A DNA stretch of 64,000 nucleotides, taken from Sorex araneus. Its lineage: Eukaryota > Chordata > Mammalia > Eulipotyphla > Soricidae. Numbering within the stretch: the first letter of the stretch is position 1; every line of letters starts with the position of its first letter. Positions 29,516 to 40,756 of this stretch are shown here, in pieces. The notes under the pieces are model-generated. The model saw only the letters and a list, made by a program, of their open reading frames with translations, made no database searches and was not told the DNA's origin. A program made the translations under genes and the position numbers. The stretch is taken from assembly GCF_027595985.1 (NCBI RefSeq), contig NC_073306.1, positions 85,361,599 to 85,425,598 of the forward strand, written 5' to 3'.

Positions 29516-29587
29516 TAATTTTTTGTGACTTTACAAACACTGTTAGTGGGAATTGTGAATGCCTTTGAATGCAGTGCTTTATATGCA

Positions 29588-29668
29588 CTTCTTTTTTAAT
29601 CATGTAGTAGTACCACTATTTATTCAACCATTGAATAAGCTGGTTGAATTTGGCATGAACTCCATATA
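29588..29668 (-). mobile_element. Solo copy of the composite element's 3'-terminal module
   Basis: About 75 bp matching, in reverse, the module at 48208-48287 (TAATCATGTAGTAGTACCAC, CAACCATTGAATAAGC, GGCATGAACTCCA). A poly(T) stretch starts it, and TATATGCACTTCTT flanks it on both sides (about 29580 and 29666). It is therefore an independent insertion. Confidence 0.8.
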
Positions 29669-29692
29669 TGCACTTCTTATGTGAGTGAATTG

Positions 29693-29838
29693 CACTGTTT
29701 TTTGGGGGGTGCCATGTCCAGCAATGCTCAGGAGGTTACTCCTTGCAGTGCTCAGGGGACCAGATGGGTGCCAGGGATTGGACCTGGGCTGGCCATGCAA
29801 GTCAAATGCTCTACCAGCTGTACTATTGCTTCGGCCCC
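29693..29838 (-). mobile_element. SINE, diverged
   Basis: Reversed copy: GTGCCATGTCCAGCAATGCTC, CAGGGGACCAGATGGGTGCC, TGTACTATTGCTTCGGCCCC. Followed by an (AT)-rich microsatellite at 29842-29870. Confidence 0.82.
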
Positions 29839-29871
29839 TGCACATATATATACATATATACATATATATAT

Positions 29872-30117
29872 GGGCTGGAGCGATAGCACAGCAGGTAGGG
29901 CGTTTGTCTTGTATGCGGCCCAGGTTTGATTCCTCCGTCCCTCTCGAAGAGCCCGTCAAGCTACCAAGAGTATCTTGTCCACACAGCAGAGCCTGGAAAG
30001 CTACCCATGGCATATTCGATATTCCAAAAACAGCAACAAGTCTCATAATGGAGATGTTACTGGTGCCCGCTTGAACAAATCAATGAGCAACAGGATAACA
30101 GTGACAGTGACACTGAA
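29872..30117 (+). mobile_element. Second SINE type, fuller copy
   Basis: The head is GGGCTGGAGCGATAGCACAG and GGTAGGGCGTTTGTCTTG, as in the common SINE. After about 65 bp the body switches to CCTCCGTCCCTCTCGAAGAG, GCATATTCGATATTCC, CAACAAGTCTCATAATGGAG and ends GTGACAGTGACACTGAAAC. There is no A-rich tail. A young standard SINE is inserted directly behind it. Confidence 0.88.
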
Positions 30118-30124
30118 ACAGCTT

Positions 30125-30302
30125 TTTTTTTTTCTTTCTGCTTTTTGGGTCACACCCAGCGATGCACAGGGGTTACTCCTGGCTCTGCACTCAGGAATTA
30201 CTCCTGGCGATGCTCAGGGGACCATATGGGATGCTGGGAATCGAACCTGGGTCAGCCGCGTGCAAGGCAAATGCCCTACCCGCTATGCTATCACTCCAGA
30301 CC
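30125..30302 (-). mobile_element. SOR-type SINE, young copy
   Basis: Flanked by a perfect 12-bp duplication CTGAAACAGCTT (30113-30124 and 30303-30314). Confidence 0.96.
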
Positions 30303-30389
30303 CTGAAACAGCTTTGTAACCTCTCCTTTTCATTTACTGTTTCTCAAACATCTCTCTAAACCAATAATTATCCTTCAATAGCTATTTTT

Positions 30390-31352
30390 GTTATTAAGCC
30401 CTAGCAGTGCTCAGGACTTACTCCTGCACTCAGGGATCAATACTGGAGTGGCTTGGGGGATCCTAATGCAGTGCTAAGGATGAAACTAGGGTTGGCCATA
30501 TGCAAGTGAAATGTCTAAAGCCCTTACTATCTCTCCATCCCCAGGACCTTTGAGTTTATTTACTTGTTTCCCCACCATCCAAATATTCATTTAATGACTG
30601 ACACTTTCATTTCTAATATCACTGCCCATCACATTGCAGAACAGATGTGTGCCACACCAGGATTCAAAGTGCCGGGAGCTCCCAACCAGAAAAGACAATG
30701 AGCCTGTAAATGGACCAGCAGAGAGGGTGGAACTCATCCTGACAACTGTAATGTTTCAGTTTCCTCACTGGGGAGCTGTTTCGGTGTTTTCTTTCGAGTA
30801 AATAAAGTCCCTTTTTCTGAGTGTCTGGGTACAGTGGAGGTGACATGTATGAGCAATCATTTGACGAATGCAAATGGCTTCAAAGGGTGACTTCAGCGAC
30901 AGCCTAGGGACCCTACTTACTAGCTTTAGACACTGCCCGCCCCGCCCTGCCCCCAAAATAGGGATAAAGATGCTTCCCGTGCATTGTTGTTGGAGAGCTT
31001 AGAAACATTTGCAAAATGCCCTGACTCACGGAATGCTAGCCGAAGGGGAGTTCATACAACAGTCTTTTTCTATTTTGTTTTTGGGCCACACCCGGTGATG
31101 CTTAGGGCTCAGGATTTACTCCTGGCGGTGCTCAGAGCCCCTATGGAATGCCAGGATCCAACCAGGGTGACCCGCGTGCAAGGCAAATGCCCTACCCGCC
31201 AGCCTTTTGTGTTAACAACTAGCAGCATAAAAATAAAAATGCATGGGGCCAAAACACAGCATTGGGCCAGTCTCTGGGACCGCATAAGATCCTTGAGCCT
31301 TGACAGGAGTGACCCTTGAGCACTGAGTCAGGAGTAAAGCTGAGTGTGGCGG
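30390..31352. mobile_element. Three old SINE relics
   Basis: Minus at about 30390-30542 and 31075-31205 (the latter well preserved over GGCCACACCCGGTGATGC and GGATCCAACCAGGGTGACCC); plus at about 31238-31352 (GAGCCTTGACAGGAGTGACC). Between them, 30545-31070 is unannotated DNA. Confidence 0.65.
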
Positions 31353-32091
31353 GGCCACAACCACCGGATGCGGTTCAAATCAGACCTAAGGAGACGAAAA
31401 GTCCCAAGAGAATGGGAAACATCTCGGTCATCTTTAAATACCCAGAGCACAAGTGAGCCCCAGGCCTTGAGCAGCAACTGACTACAGCACCGCGCAGCCC
31501 GGCCAGTGAGGGGAAGGGGCTGGGGCACACCGGGGGTCGGTGTGAGGGGACACACTGTGGGCTGCGGTGCTGGAGCCTCGTACACAGGAAGCCCCATCAC
31601 TCACTCAACTGTAAATCGTGGAGCCTCAAAAAAAAAACAAAAAGTTGATTAGAAATTAGAGCCGCGGCGCGCCGCTGCCCTTGGCCCGGCCCGCGGGCGC
31701 CAGGCTGTCCTTTGTGCCAGCGCCCCCCAGCGCGCGCACGGGGCACTGCGGCGGCCGCTGCGACACACCCGCGCGGCCCGGCCTCCCGGCGCCCTCGCCG
31801 GCCTCCGCGACCTCGCCGCGCCGCGGCCCCGACTCCCGTCACCAGGCGACCGGCGCGAGCTGCGGCCGCCTCGCGCGTCTCCCCGCGCCGGGAGGGCCTT
31901 GCGCGCACCGGGGCCGCGGCCGGGTTACCACAGGGCACCCGGGAAGCCGCTGCGCCCCGCCCCGGCCGCGGCGTGGCCGCCCCCGGGCCCCTCGGCGCCC
32001 AGCGCGGCCGCCGCCGCCGCAGCAGGAAGCCGAGCGCCGCGCAGGGCGCCGCTGGGAGCACGCGGCGCGGTCACGTGACGGGGAGGCCGCC

Positions 32092-32121
32092 TGCGCGCGC
32101 GCACGCACGCACGCACGCACG
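32092..32121. repeat. Alternating purine-pyrimidine run, Z-DNA-prone
   Basis: Thirty bases of strict alternation, (GC)n followed by (GCAC)n, within the UBE2Q1 island and about 20 bp from the first GTCACGTGAC motif. Confidence 0.9.
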
Positions 32122-32397
32122 ACGTCGGCGCACGCGGCCGCGGCGCTCCCGGGGCCCCGGGGCCCAGGCGGAGGGGGCCCCTGACGAGCCGGGGGGCGGG
32201 AAAGGCGGCGCGGTCACGTGAGGGGGGCGAGCGCCGGGAGGTCACGTGAGGGGAGGGAGGCGGGGCCGCCGGGAGCGGCAGCGGGAGGCGGGGCGCGCGG
32301 CTTCCGGCGGCGGGGGGGGCGGGCAGCGGAGGGGGGGCCGTCCCGGAGGTGGCGGCGGCGCCATCTTGGCGAAGGGGGGATCAGGAAGTGCGGACCG

Positions 32398-32424
32398 CGG
32401 CGGCGGCGGCGGCGGCGGCGGCGG
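32398..32424 (+). repeat. (CGG)9 in the UBE2Q1 5' UTR
   Basis: Nine CGG units, 61 bp before the start codon and just after the ETS-like site. Confidence 0.95.
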
Positions 32425-32485
32425 AGCCCGGAGCGGAGGCCGGAGGCTCCCGGCCCGCCGGCCCCGGAGCGGAGCGGAGCGGAGG

Positions 32486-32812
32486 ATGCAGCAGCCGCAG
32501 CCGCAGGGGCAGCAGCAGCCGGGGCCGGGGCAGCAGCTGGGGGGCCAGGGGGCGGCGCCGGGGGCCGGGGGCGGCCCGGGGGGGGGCCCGGGGCCGGGGC
32601 CCTGCCTGAGGCGGGAGCTGAAGCTGCTCGAGTCCATCTTCCACCGCGGCCACGAGCGCTTCCGCATCGCCAGCGCCTGCCTGGACGAGCTGAGCTGCGA
32701 GTTCCTGCTGGCCGGGGCCGGAGGGGCCGCGCCGGGGGCCGCGCCCGGGCCGCAGCTGCCCCCGCGGGGCTCGGGCCCGGGCGAGCCCGTCCGCATCCAC
32801 TGCAACATCACG
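32486..32812 (+). CDS. UBE2Q1: UBE2Q1 exon 1
   Basis: 109 codons. A low-complexity Gln, Gly, Pro and Ala head leads to [20 protein letters not shown], the start of the RWD-like domain, and ends RIHCNIT|GTGAGC. An in-frame open stretch extends 80 codons upstream of this ATG, but that is 5' UTR composition; the ATG chosen matches the mammalian protein start. Confidence 0.96.
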
Positions 32813-35800
32813 GTGAGCCCCTCGCGTGCGCCCCGGGCCCGGCCGGCCGCGGGGGCCGCCCGCCCCTGCTCCGGGGTCACGCCGTGGCCGCCGCGCCGCC
32901 CCGCGCCCGGCCCTCGGCCCGGGGAAGGCGGGGGGCCGGGACCCTCGGCCCCCGAGGGGCGCCCCGGCCTCGTGCCCGCGCCCCCCGCCCGGCCCCTCCT
33001 CAGAGCTCCGGCCAGGGCCCGGCCACCTGTGGGACCCCCGCGTGCGCCTCTGGGGCTCCTCTCGCGGCGGGGGAGCCTGTATTCTGGGCCCGGCCCCTGC
33101 GCCGGCGGATGGGCCTCTCCCCTCCCGCGCCCGCGGGGCGTCGGGCCGGAGGAAACGGGTGGGGGGCTTTGCTCCCGGCCCCTCCCGGCCCCCGCTCCCC
33201 GGCAGGCTGGACTCCCCGAGTCGCGCCTGCCCGCCCCGTGCGGCTGCCCGGGAGGGGCGTCCTGCGGGGCCTGGCCCAGATGTCGCCGGGTGCAGCAGCT
33301 GGGACAGCCCCTGGTGGGGCCGGGGGCTCTGGGAGAAGCTCCTGCGGGACAGGAGCGGGAGTCGGGGCGCTGGCGCCACTTTCCCTTTCGGTCGCCGGGC
33401 CAGGTGGGTTTGCTGAGACAAGTTTGAGCCTGGGTGGGCCGGCTGAGCCGACAGGACTTGAGGTCCCTCCCTTCGCCACCTTCCCCGATCCTTCTGGAAA
33501 AGCCCCCTCCCCTGCAGGTCAGGGGACACCCCGGTCTGCCACCTGGAGCTCCCTGCCCTGAGCAGTGGGGGCAGAGCCCCATGGTGGAAGGGGGTGCGTG
33601 TCCTGAGGGGTCGCTGGCTGCTCAGGTTGGTCGCATCTCTCTGCCCTCCCAGCCGCCCTTGTCCCTGTGGGGACCCTGCTGGGGGCTCTTGGTTCGACCT
33701 GTGGCCCTGAGGGCCACGTTTCTGGCTCAAGAGTGCCCTTGTCCTCCCTCGCAACCCTTTCCCCTCTCCTCCGCTGCCCGCTTTCGTGAGAGGGGCTCTG
33801 CCTTTGCTCCGGGACAGTGGCCATGAGCTTCCCCTTCACGGAGGCTGGGTCCAGTCACACTCTCCTCAGATGGGGAATTGGAGAAGCAGAAAGTCGGAGG
33901 CCTCGGCCGATGGGGCGGGGGGCAGCTGCGCCCCGTGTAGTAGTTTGCTCAGCAGTAGCCGAGTGAGGTAGTGTTCTGGTCCCCAGGTCTGCTCAGGGAA
34001 AGGACCGGCGTGCAGGCGACAGGGGCCCCTGAGACCGTCTCCGGGCCGTGGGTTTGGGGGGTACCATTGGTTATCTAGCTGACCTGGGTTTCCATGGCGT
34101 GAGGGGAGTAGAGGAGGGCTCTCGGCTTCTCCCAGCCTCCAACCTGACGCACTCCCATCTCTCTCCTCAGGAGTCCTACCCTGCAGTGCCCCCTATCTGG
34201 TCGGTGGAGTCCGATGACCCTAATTTGGCTGCTGTCCTGGAGAGGCTAGTGGACATAAAGAAAGGGAATACCCTGGTGAGGGGCCTTGGTGTTGGGGTGT
34301 GGGTACATTTCCTCCTCTGAAGCTCATGGCACAAAGATATGGGTGGGTGAAGAGTGCTGTACTGTAAGACTCAGTCTTGTCCCTGGCCACCCTGGGGTGG
34401 GGATGGGGTATTTGAGGTCACGGTGGTCCCCTACCCCCAGCTCTTACAGCATCTGAAGAGGATCATCTCCGACCTGTGTAAACTCTATAACCTGCCTCAG
34501 CACCCAGATGTGGAGATGCTGGATCAGCCCTTGCCAGCAGAGCAGGTGAGAATGGGGGGCTTTGAGCCCTGTTGGGCAGGGTCATCTCACCTAAGATGAT
34601 GGTTAAGCCATGTTCAGTGGATTCGTCAGCAGCTACTTGGACACCACCCGTGCCACGTACACACACACTATGACTCTCGGCCTTTTTCTACTGCAGATGA
34701 GTGAGGGCCTTGCTTTAGCTAGCCACTAGCTTCCTCTCTGCTCCCCAGACATGGGCTGTATTCCTCGTGTGGAGAGGGAGGGGACTTTTTAACTGTTGGT
34801 GTTAGCAGTAGTGGCCCTGAGGGCCGACTCAGCTGAGTCCCCTTGTTAAGAACCAAGAAACAGTCTGGGTAGGGTTCTTGGGAAATTCAAACGGGCTGGA
34901 GAGGCAGGATAACAGACGATCATTTTGCTTTTCTCTTGTTCTTTGGCATCTGATAGCTGGATTAGGCGGTAAAGTCATTCCCTAGGCTGTAGCATCCACT
35001 CCCATTTGGGTGGCAGAGGGCCTGGCAGCCTGTGGGCACAGCTTCCAGGCCTGTAGGCGCGGGAGTGGGTTAGAAGCTGCATTCGAGGAAGCTTCTCGGG
35101 CCCTGATTGCTGTCTCTTCCCTCCCCACTGCAGTGCACACAGGAGGACGTGTCTTCAGAGGACGAAGATGAGGAGATGCCCGAGGTAGGCGGCATTTGTG
35201 GGAAACCCTTTGGTCAGTGGCAGTCGGGCTCACTTCGCGCTGCTGCAGGCCAGAATGAGAGGGGGGACATGCTTGAGGACAGAAGACAGGGTTTGTGACC
35301 TGTGGAGCAGCCCTGTCATAGAGGGGAGTGCCACGCTGGGCCCAGGAGGCTGAGAGTGCATCTGTTCAGCTAGTCAGTGAAGTCCAGTCAGAGTCCTTTG
35401 AGATCTGAATGAGCATCCCCGTAGCTTCTGTCTTGAATGGGACATGCGTGGTCTTGGTTCATTGGAGGGAGATGTTGACTCTAAAGAGAGAAGGAAAGAA
35501 GGTAAAGGAGAGCTTTGCCCCAAGAAGGACTGCTCCTAGGGTAGAGTGCACTAACAGATTACTCCACCCAAATGGAGTGCGGAACTCTCCAGAATGGAGC
35601 ACACTTCATCTTGCGAAACTGCGTTTTCTTGGTAGCAGAAGGGAGGGTAGTATCTCCACTGCTGTCTTGAAAGTGGGATAAAGTGTTGGTAGGTACATCA
35701 GTGTCAAATAATGATAATCTGATGCTCTGTTACTGCAGAATGTTATAGGTATATTCACGTCTGAGTCAGAATTTGGTTGTCTTTGTTTTGGGGCCATACC

Positions 35801-38732
35801 TGGTGGTGCTTGGGGAGCAGGCGGTGGAGGGGGACACGCAATGCTGGATCAAACCAGAATTTCTGCACTGAAGTCCACTTCATCCTAGCTCTGCTAAGGC
35901 TTTGGGGGGCCAGGAGGTGGGGAGATCACAAGCAGCAATGCTCAGGGTTATTCCTGGCTCTGTGCTTGGGGGAACCATATGGGATGTTGGGGATCAAACC
36001 TGGGTTGGCCATGTTCGAGGCAAACGCCCTGCCCGCTGTACCATCGCTCCAGCCCAGCTCTGCTAAGGGCTGTGCGACTGGGAAGGGAGGGCTTTCACTG
36101 TGCTGGACCATGGTGCTCTCTGTGAAACAGGCTTGGTGGTGCTGTGGAACTGTGCTCCTGAGTCGGGGGAGTATGTGTTCTCTGCTGTAGCCAGCAATAG
36201 GTGTCGGCTACCCTCCTCAGGGGCACGCACTGCTCGCTGGGACTCTGGCTCTGGCGCCCATCCGGGCCAGCTCTGTGGGACTTGAGTGGGTCAGGAGGTG
36301 TCTCTCCAGTCAGAGAGGCTGGCGAGGCTCCACACATTCCCCCCCCACACACACACCCCAACCCCATGTGCCAGGCCTGAGCCCCTTCCTGTGCGTGGTG
36401 AACTGCTTGCTCGATGGCTTGGTGGAGAGGGGCCCAGGTTTCTGCTCGTTCTCCTTTCCTGGGCTGCCTCCTTGGATCCTCAGGCAGGGTAGGGTCCCTG
36501 TCTGCTTTCCCTGGGCTGGTCTAGTTCTGCTGTTGGTTTGCCGAGTAGGTTTGCCTGGTGCCTACAGGGCTGGGTGTCCTGGGTGGGAAGGGCCCTGTGC
36601 TCACCAACCCTCCTCAGCACGTGGCCTGGAGTCACAGGCTCTGGGAAGGTCACTCACGGCCCCTCTCCCAGCCTGTATGGGTTTCTCTCCTCCCTCTCCC
36701 ACCTCCCACCTGCCCCAGGACACAGAAGATCTCGATCACTATGAAATGAAAGAGGAAGAGCCAGCTGAGGGCAAGAAATCTGAAGATGATGGCATTGGGA
36801 AGGAAAACTTGGCCATATTAGAGAAAATCAAAAAGAACCAGAGGCAAGATTACTTAAATGTACGTGCCTTCTGGGGTGAGACTGGACTGGGGGGCAGAGC
36901 TGACCGGGGGGTGGTAGGCCAGCACCCCCCAACCTTGGGGTAAGATTGCTCTTGGGAGTGGGCTGTGATGGGCCTGACCTTGGCGTCCATCCCCTGCACG
37001 CTGCCCCATGAGTGGCGGCGCCTGTGGCTGAGCTGCACCTCGTCCCTCTGGTGCAGGGTGCAGTGTCTGGCTCGGTGCAGGCCACTGACCGGCTGATGAA
37101 GGAGCTCAGGGATATTTACCGATCACAGAGTTTCAAAGGCGGTGAGTTGACTTCTGTGGGGCCATCGGCGTGTCTCATAAGAGACACCAAGGTTCTGAGA
37201 TACACAGATGTTTCGGGCTGCACCTGTCTGCGGGGGCACCTAGAAGCCTGGGTGCTGCGCCCCACCCGCCCCCTTAACCCTTCCCTCCGCTTCTCCAGGA
37301 AACTATGCAGTGGAACTCGTGAATGACAGCCTGTACGATTGGAATGTCAAACTCCTCAAGTGAGTGGGGGCTGGTGAGAGAGCCCCTGGGGTCCTCCGTG
37401 GGTGCCTGTGGTGCCAGGTGCTAAGGGCAGGCCCGTTGTTTCAGAGTTGACCAGGACAGCGCTTTGCACAACGATCTCCAGATCCTCAAAGAGAAGGAAG
37501 GCGCCGACTTCATTCTCCTCAACTTTTCCTTTAAAGTGAGACTTTCCTTTCTGTCACCCCTCACCCCCCACCTGCCCTTCTGGAGGGCGGCCCTTCCTTG
37601 ACTGGCCCCTGTCTCCCCCAGGATAATTTTCCCTTTGACCCGCCGTTCGTCAGGGTTGTGTCTCCGGTCCTTTCTGGAGGGTGAGTGTCGGGCAGCTCCT
37701 GCTGTGGAGGGAGGTACGGGATCAGCTGCCTGGGCGCACACTGATGCCATTCCCCCGCAGGTATGTTCTGGGCGGAGGTGCCATCTGCATGGAACTTCTC
37801 ACCAAACAGGTGAGCCTGTCCTTGCCCTGGCCTGGCCAGCGTTGGGCCGAGCCTCATGCTCAGCCCTGTGGGTCGGGTGAGAGACCCCAAAAGACCCTTT
37901 GACTCTGCCGGGCAGGGCCCGCCCCACTGACCCGGTCGCCCGGTAGCGGCTGTGCTGGAGCGGAGGCTTCTGTGGAAAGCCTTCCCGACCCTGCTTGTGC
38001 CATCCGCAGGGCTGGAGCAGTGCCTACTCCATAGAGTCTGTGATAATGCAGATCAGCGCCACACTGGTCAAGGGGAAGGCGCGAGTGCAGTTTGGAGCCA
38101 ACAAAGTGAGACCCCAGAGGGAGCGGGAGCAGCCCGGGCTCGGGAGGGCACATGGTGGCCAAGGGGAGGCCGTGGAATCACTCCCAAAAGGACTCCCTGG
38201 GGATTGCCTGGGTGGTGGTGGGTGGTGACTGAAGGAAGGGCAGGGGCGTTAAGGCCACTGCTAACATGGCTGAAACGGTGGCTTCCTCTCCCCAGTCTCA
38301 ATACAGTCTGACAAGAGCACAGCAGTCCTACAAGTCCTTGGTGCAGATCCACGAAAAAAACGGTGAGGCTGGAGCCAGCATCGGAGATTGGGACATTTGC
38401 CAGGCCTGAGGTTTCACTTCCTGCTAAATAGCAAGACCCCCTCTCCCTGCCTTCCTTGGTCTCATTAACATACCACCTGCCCCAGGCTCTCCGAAAACAG
38501 GCTGGAGAGATGGCTCCCCTTCCACAGTGCCCGGGGAAGCACGAAGGATGGGGTGCTGTGCCCCCCCTGCAGCAGTCTCAGCCTCTCCCTCCTCCCTCCT
38601 TCCTCCCCTACACAATGATCCCTTCCCCGACCGTCTGCAGGGCCTGGGAGCAGGGGCCACAGCCAGCTCTTCCTCACTTTGGTCTTGGCTTTCTTTGCAG
38701 GCTGGTACACACCCCCAAAGGAAGACGGCTAA
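32486..38732 (+). CDS. UBE2Q1: UBE2Q1, ubiquitin-conjugating enzyme E2 Q1
   Basis: E2 enzyme that takes ubiquitin from E1 as a thioester and passes it to substrates with an E3. Thirteen coding exons: 32486-32812, 34171-34275, 34441-34545, 35134-35184, 36719-36859, 37057-37141, 37299-37359, 37445-37535, 37622-37680, 37761-37809, 38010-38105, 38296-38362, 38701-38732. They total 1269 bp, 422 aa, the same length as human. From N to C: a Gln/Gly/Pro-rich head ([20 protein letters not shown]), an RWD-like fold in exons 1-3, an acidic linker in exons 4-5 and the UBC fold in exons 6-13. The catalytic Cys falls at residue 351 in [10 protein letters not shown], at the same number as in human. Outside exon 1 the protein is nearly identical to human. 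All introns are GT-AG. Confidence 0.99.
34171..36859 (+). CDS. UBE2Q1: UBE2Q1 exons 2-5: RWD-like domain and acidic linker
   Basis: Exons 34171-34275 ([20 protein letters not shown]), 34441-34545 ([20 protein letters not shown]), 35134-35184 ([17 protein letters not shown]) and 36719-36859 ([20 protein letters not shown] through QRQDYLN). All four introns here are phase 0. Intron 4 carries two minus-oriented SINEs. Confidence 0.98.
35783..36053 (-). mobile_element. SINEs in UBE2Q1 intron 4
   Basis: A diverged reversed fragment at about 35783-35880 and a better copy at 35903-36053 with CAAAGCTCAGGG-like body, GGAACCATATGGGATG and CCATCGCTCCAGCCC. AGCTCTGCTAAGG flanks the second on both sides, so it carries a target-site duplication. 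Confidence 0.88.
37057..38732 (+). CDS. UBE2Q1: UBE2Q1 exons 6-13: UBC catalytic domain
   Basis: Starts [19 protein letters not shown] and ends YTPPKEDG with TAA at 38730-38732. The catalytic Cys is the TGC at 37787-37789 in exon 10. [13 protein letters not shown] (exon 9) is the E2 PxxxP-like element before the active site. Introns 6, 7, 9, 12 and others split codons; each junction restores the expected residue. Confidence 0.98.
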
Positions 38733-40352
38733 CCCTGGGGGCCGGCCCCCTTCTCCCTCCCCAGGCGCCACTGGACCAATTACCTTTGAATGCTGTATTT
38801 GGGTCTCACGCTGCCTCTGTGGTTCCCTCCCTCATTTTTCCTGGACGTGATAGCTCTGCCTATTGCAGGACAATGATGGCTATTCTAAACGCTAAGGAAA
38901 AACACACACACAGAACTGTCTCAAGTACTCAAGACCGACTCACAGACCAACCAACACCTGGCTGGAACCCTTGCTAGCAGGCATTCTTATAAAAGAAACT
39001 CTCGAGCCTCCTTCTATTGCTGGGAACTCAGCTGTGTTCCAGACTAGAGCCTCCTTACCTATGCTATGGATTTTTAATTTATTTTCTCTTATTTCATGTA
39101 CACTGCTTTTTTTGGTTACAGTGTATGATGGATGTGTATGAAAAAAAATGTATCTTTGGGAAAACAATTACAGTTTGTTAATTTGAAGACCTGGTCTTGA
39201 CTCATTTTTCTTTTGATTCCCACATTCTGCCCTCCCTCCCTGAGCCGCTGGGCAGTGGGGGGGTGGGGGTGCCGGGCCACTGAGGCTTTGGGAGAGGAGA
39301 TGCGCCTGGCAAGGTGGACACACGTGCTCCCTGCAGCCTCTGGAGTGTGCAGCGCCCATGCCCTTGGGGACACAGCGCCGGGCCTGCCCGCCACGCTATA
39401 GTAGGCGGAAATGACCTTGTTTCTAGGACTGCTCTTCCAGTCAGGATGTTTGCAGAGTTCTAAGGAAAATGACAAGGCTAAGAGGCTGTTCGCAGAACTG
39501 CTCTGGCATGAATGGGTTTGGGGGCCTAAGTGTCTGCTGCGTGGTCGTCTCCTCAGCAACACTGACTGCAACACAACTGCGCGTTGGTTCCCTCCCTCTG
39601 GAAAAGTGGCTACATGGAGGAAGTGGAGGGTCATGATCAGTGGCTCCCTTGCCCCTCACCCCTCGTTTCATCTGGTCTTGGAAAGAACGGGGCACGGCTC
39701 TGAAGTTGCTGGTCTCGGAGAACTGCAAATCCTTCCTGGCCAGGCATGGCCCTCGGGTGGGCATCATTGGAGGGATTGGTTTGATCCATATGCCTTGTCC
39801 TCACCCTTCGGGGGGCTCAGGAAACTGCTGGCTAGGGGAGCACGGGGCCGGGTGTCTGCTGAGCTACCACACTGCTACTTCCTGCTGTTGGGAGGAGACG
39901 GGCACCCTCCTTCCTATGTGCTCACCGAGGGCCTGAGTGCCCTGAAGCACGGTGATGGCCAGGTGACTGACATACAAGGCCAAGATGGCTCAGCAAGGCA
40001 GCCTAGGAGCCTGTAGGATGCCAGGGGAGTTCTGGAATGTTCTGAGACTGCAACCTTCCATTGGCCGTTTCCCCCGGCCTTGCTGCTGTTCTAACTCCAC
40101 ACCTGTTCCATTAGGGGTGCTAATGTATGCTGAGGCGGAGGTAAAGAAGGAACCTTAGGGTAAAACTTGATCCATGGAGCAAAAATCTGGTTTTCATGGT
40201 CTGGGCTCTCTTGGACCTGCCACCAGTCCTGGCAGGAATGTAGACTGTTTTTTAGTCGTGTATTGTGGTTCTGATCTCTGTATTACGTATTTTGTAATGT
40301 ATTTTTTCTCATCTACCAAAGGATGGAACAAATAAAATTATTTAAATAGTTT
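38733..40352 (+). other. UBE2Q1: UBE2Q1 3' UTR with AATAAA at 40331
   Basis: About 1.6 kb, non-repetitive, AT-rich in places, ending with AATAAAATTATTTAAATAG (signal 40331-40336). No SINE is inserted in it, as expected for a constrained 3' UTR. Confidence 0.85.
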
Positions 40353-40745
40353 GGTTCTAATAACATTATTTACATAACGGAGCCTTTGTTCAGCCGACAT
40401 ACAGGGAGGGAACCCTCAGCTCCAGTGAGCTGGGTCACCGCTCAGAAATTTCGTTTTCTTGCTATACTCAACACTTCCTTTTAGTACCTTAAATTCAGGA
40501 TTCTAAATGAAGTTACAAAGTATAAACTAAGTGGTCAAGGTCACATCATCCTGAACCAACTTTCTCTTCCGGGAGAAGGCAAGGAGAAGTGAAACTGGGG
40601 TCACCACCCCAAGCCTTGTGTCCACACAGGAGCCCCAGCCCCAGCCTGGAGCAGAGCGAGCGGGCAGCCCCGTGGGATGGGGAGCGGCGGGGGGCAGAGC
40701 TGGCTGGACAGCATTTGGCCACTGCACCGCAAGAACATGCCAACG

Positions 40746-40751
40746 TTTATT
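40746..40751 (-). terminator. TDRD10: Candidate TDRD10 poly(A) signal (minus AATAAA)
   Basis: Plus-strand TTTATT within AACGTTTATTCATC reads AATAAA on the minus strand, about 400 bp from the UBE2Q1 end. Its position fits the tail-to-tail order of UBE2Q1 and TDRD10. It may be inert if the gene is decayed. Confidence 0.4.
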
Positions 40752-40756
40752 CATCA

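Larger units (their letters stand above)
24081..31640. other. Intergenic region between CHRNB2 and UBE2Q1 promoters
   Basis: The two genes are head-to-head with about 8.7 kb between start codons. 24.1-25.8 kb: mostly unique-looking DNA with a local tandem duplication of AGCATTTCAGGA at about 25278-25320. 26.15-26.6 kb and 27.7-28.15 kb share TTCTATA(A/G)AA(T/C)AGA followed by TTTYGCCTTTGTYCTGA, at about 26526 and 28077, probably the ends of an old LTR family. From 26.6 kb it is dense with SINEs. No exon is supported. Confidence 0.6.
31650..32485 (+). promoter_or_regulatory. UBE2Q1: UBE2Q1 CpG-island promoter and 5' UTR
   Basis: Very GC- and CpG-rich. No TATA box. Three GTCACGTGA motifs lie at 32070, 32213 and 32241. 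A YY1-like GCGCCATCTTGGC lies at 32358-32370 and an ETS-like CAGGAAGTGCGG at 32382-32393, both typical of start-site-proximal elements; I would place transcription start near 32340-32400. The island continues through exon 1 to about 33.3 kb. Long open frames on both strands reflect base composition. Confidence 0.85.

Noticed and set aside
32242-33754. Long open frames on both strands in the UBE2Q1 island (446, 447 and 457 aa)
   Set aside because: CpG-island sequence is poor in stop codons. Only the frame starting at 32486 and spliced at 32812 matches a known protein.
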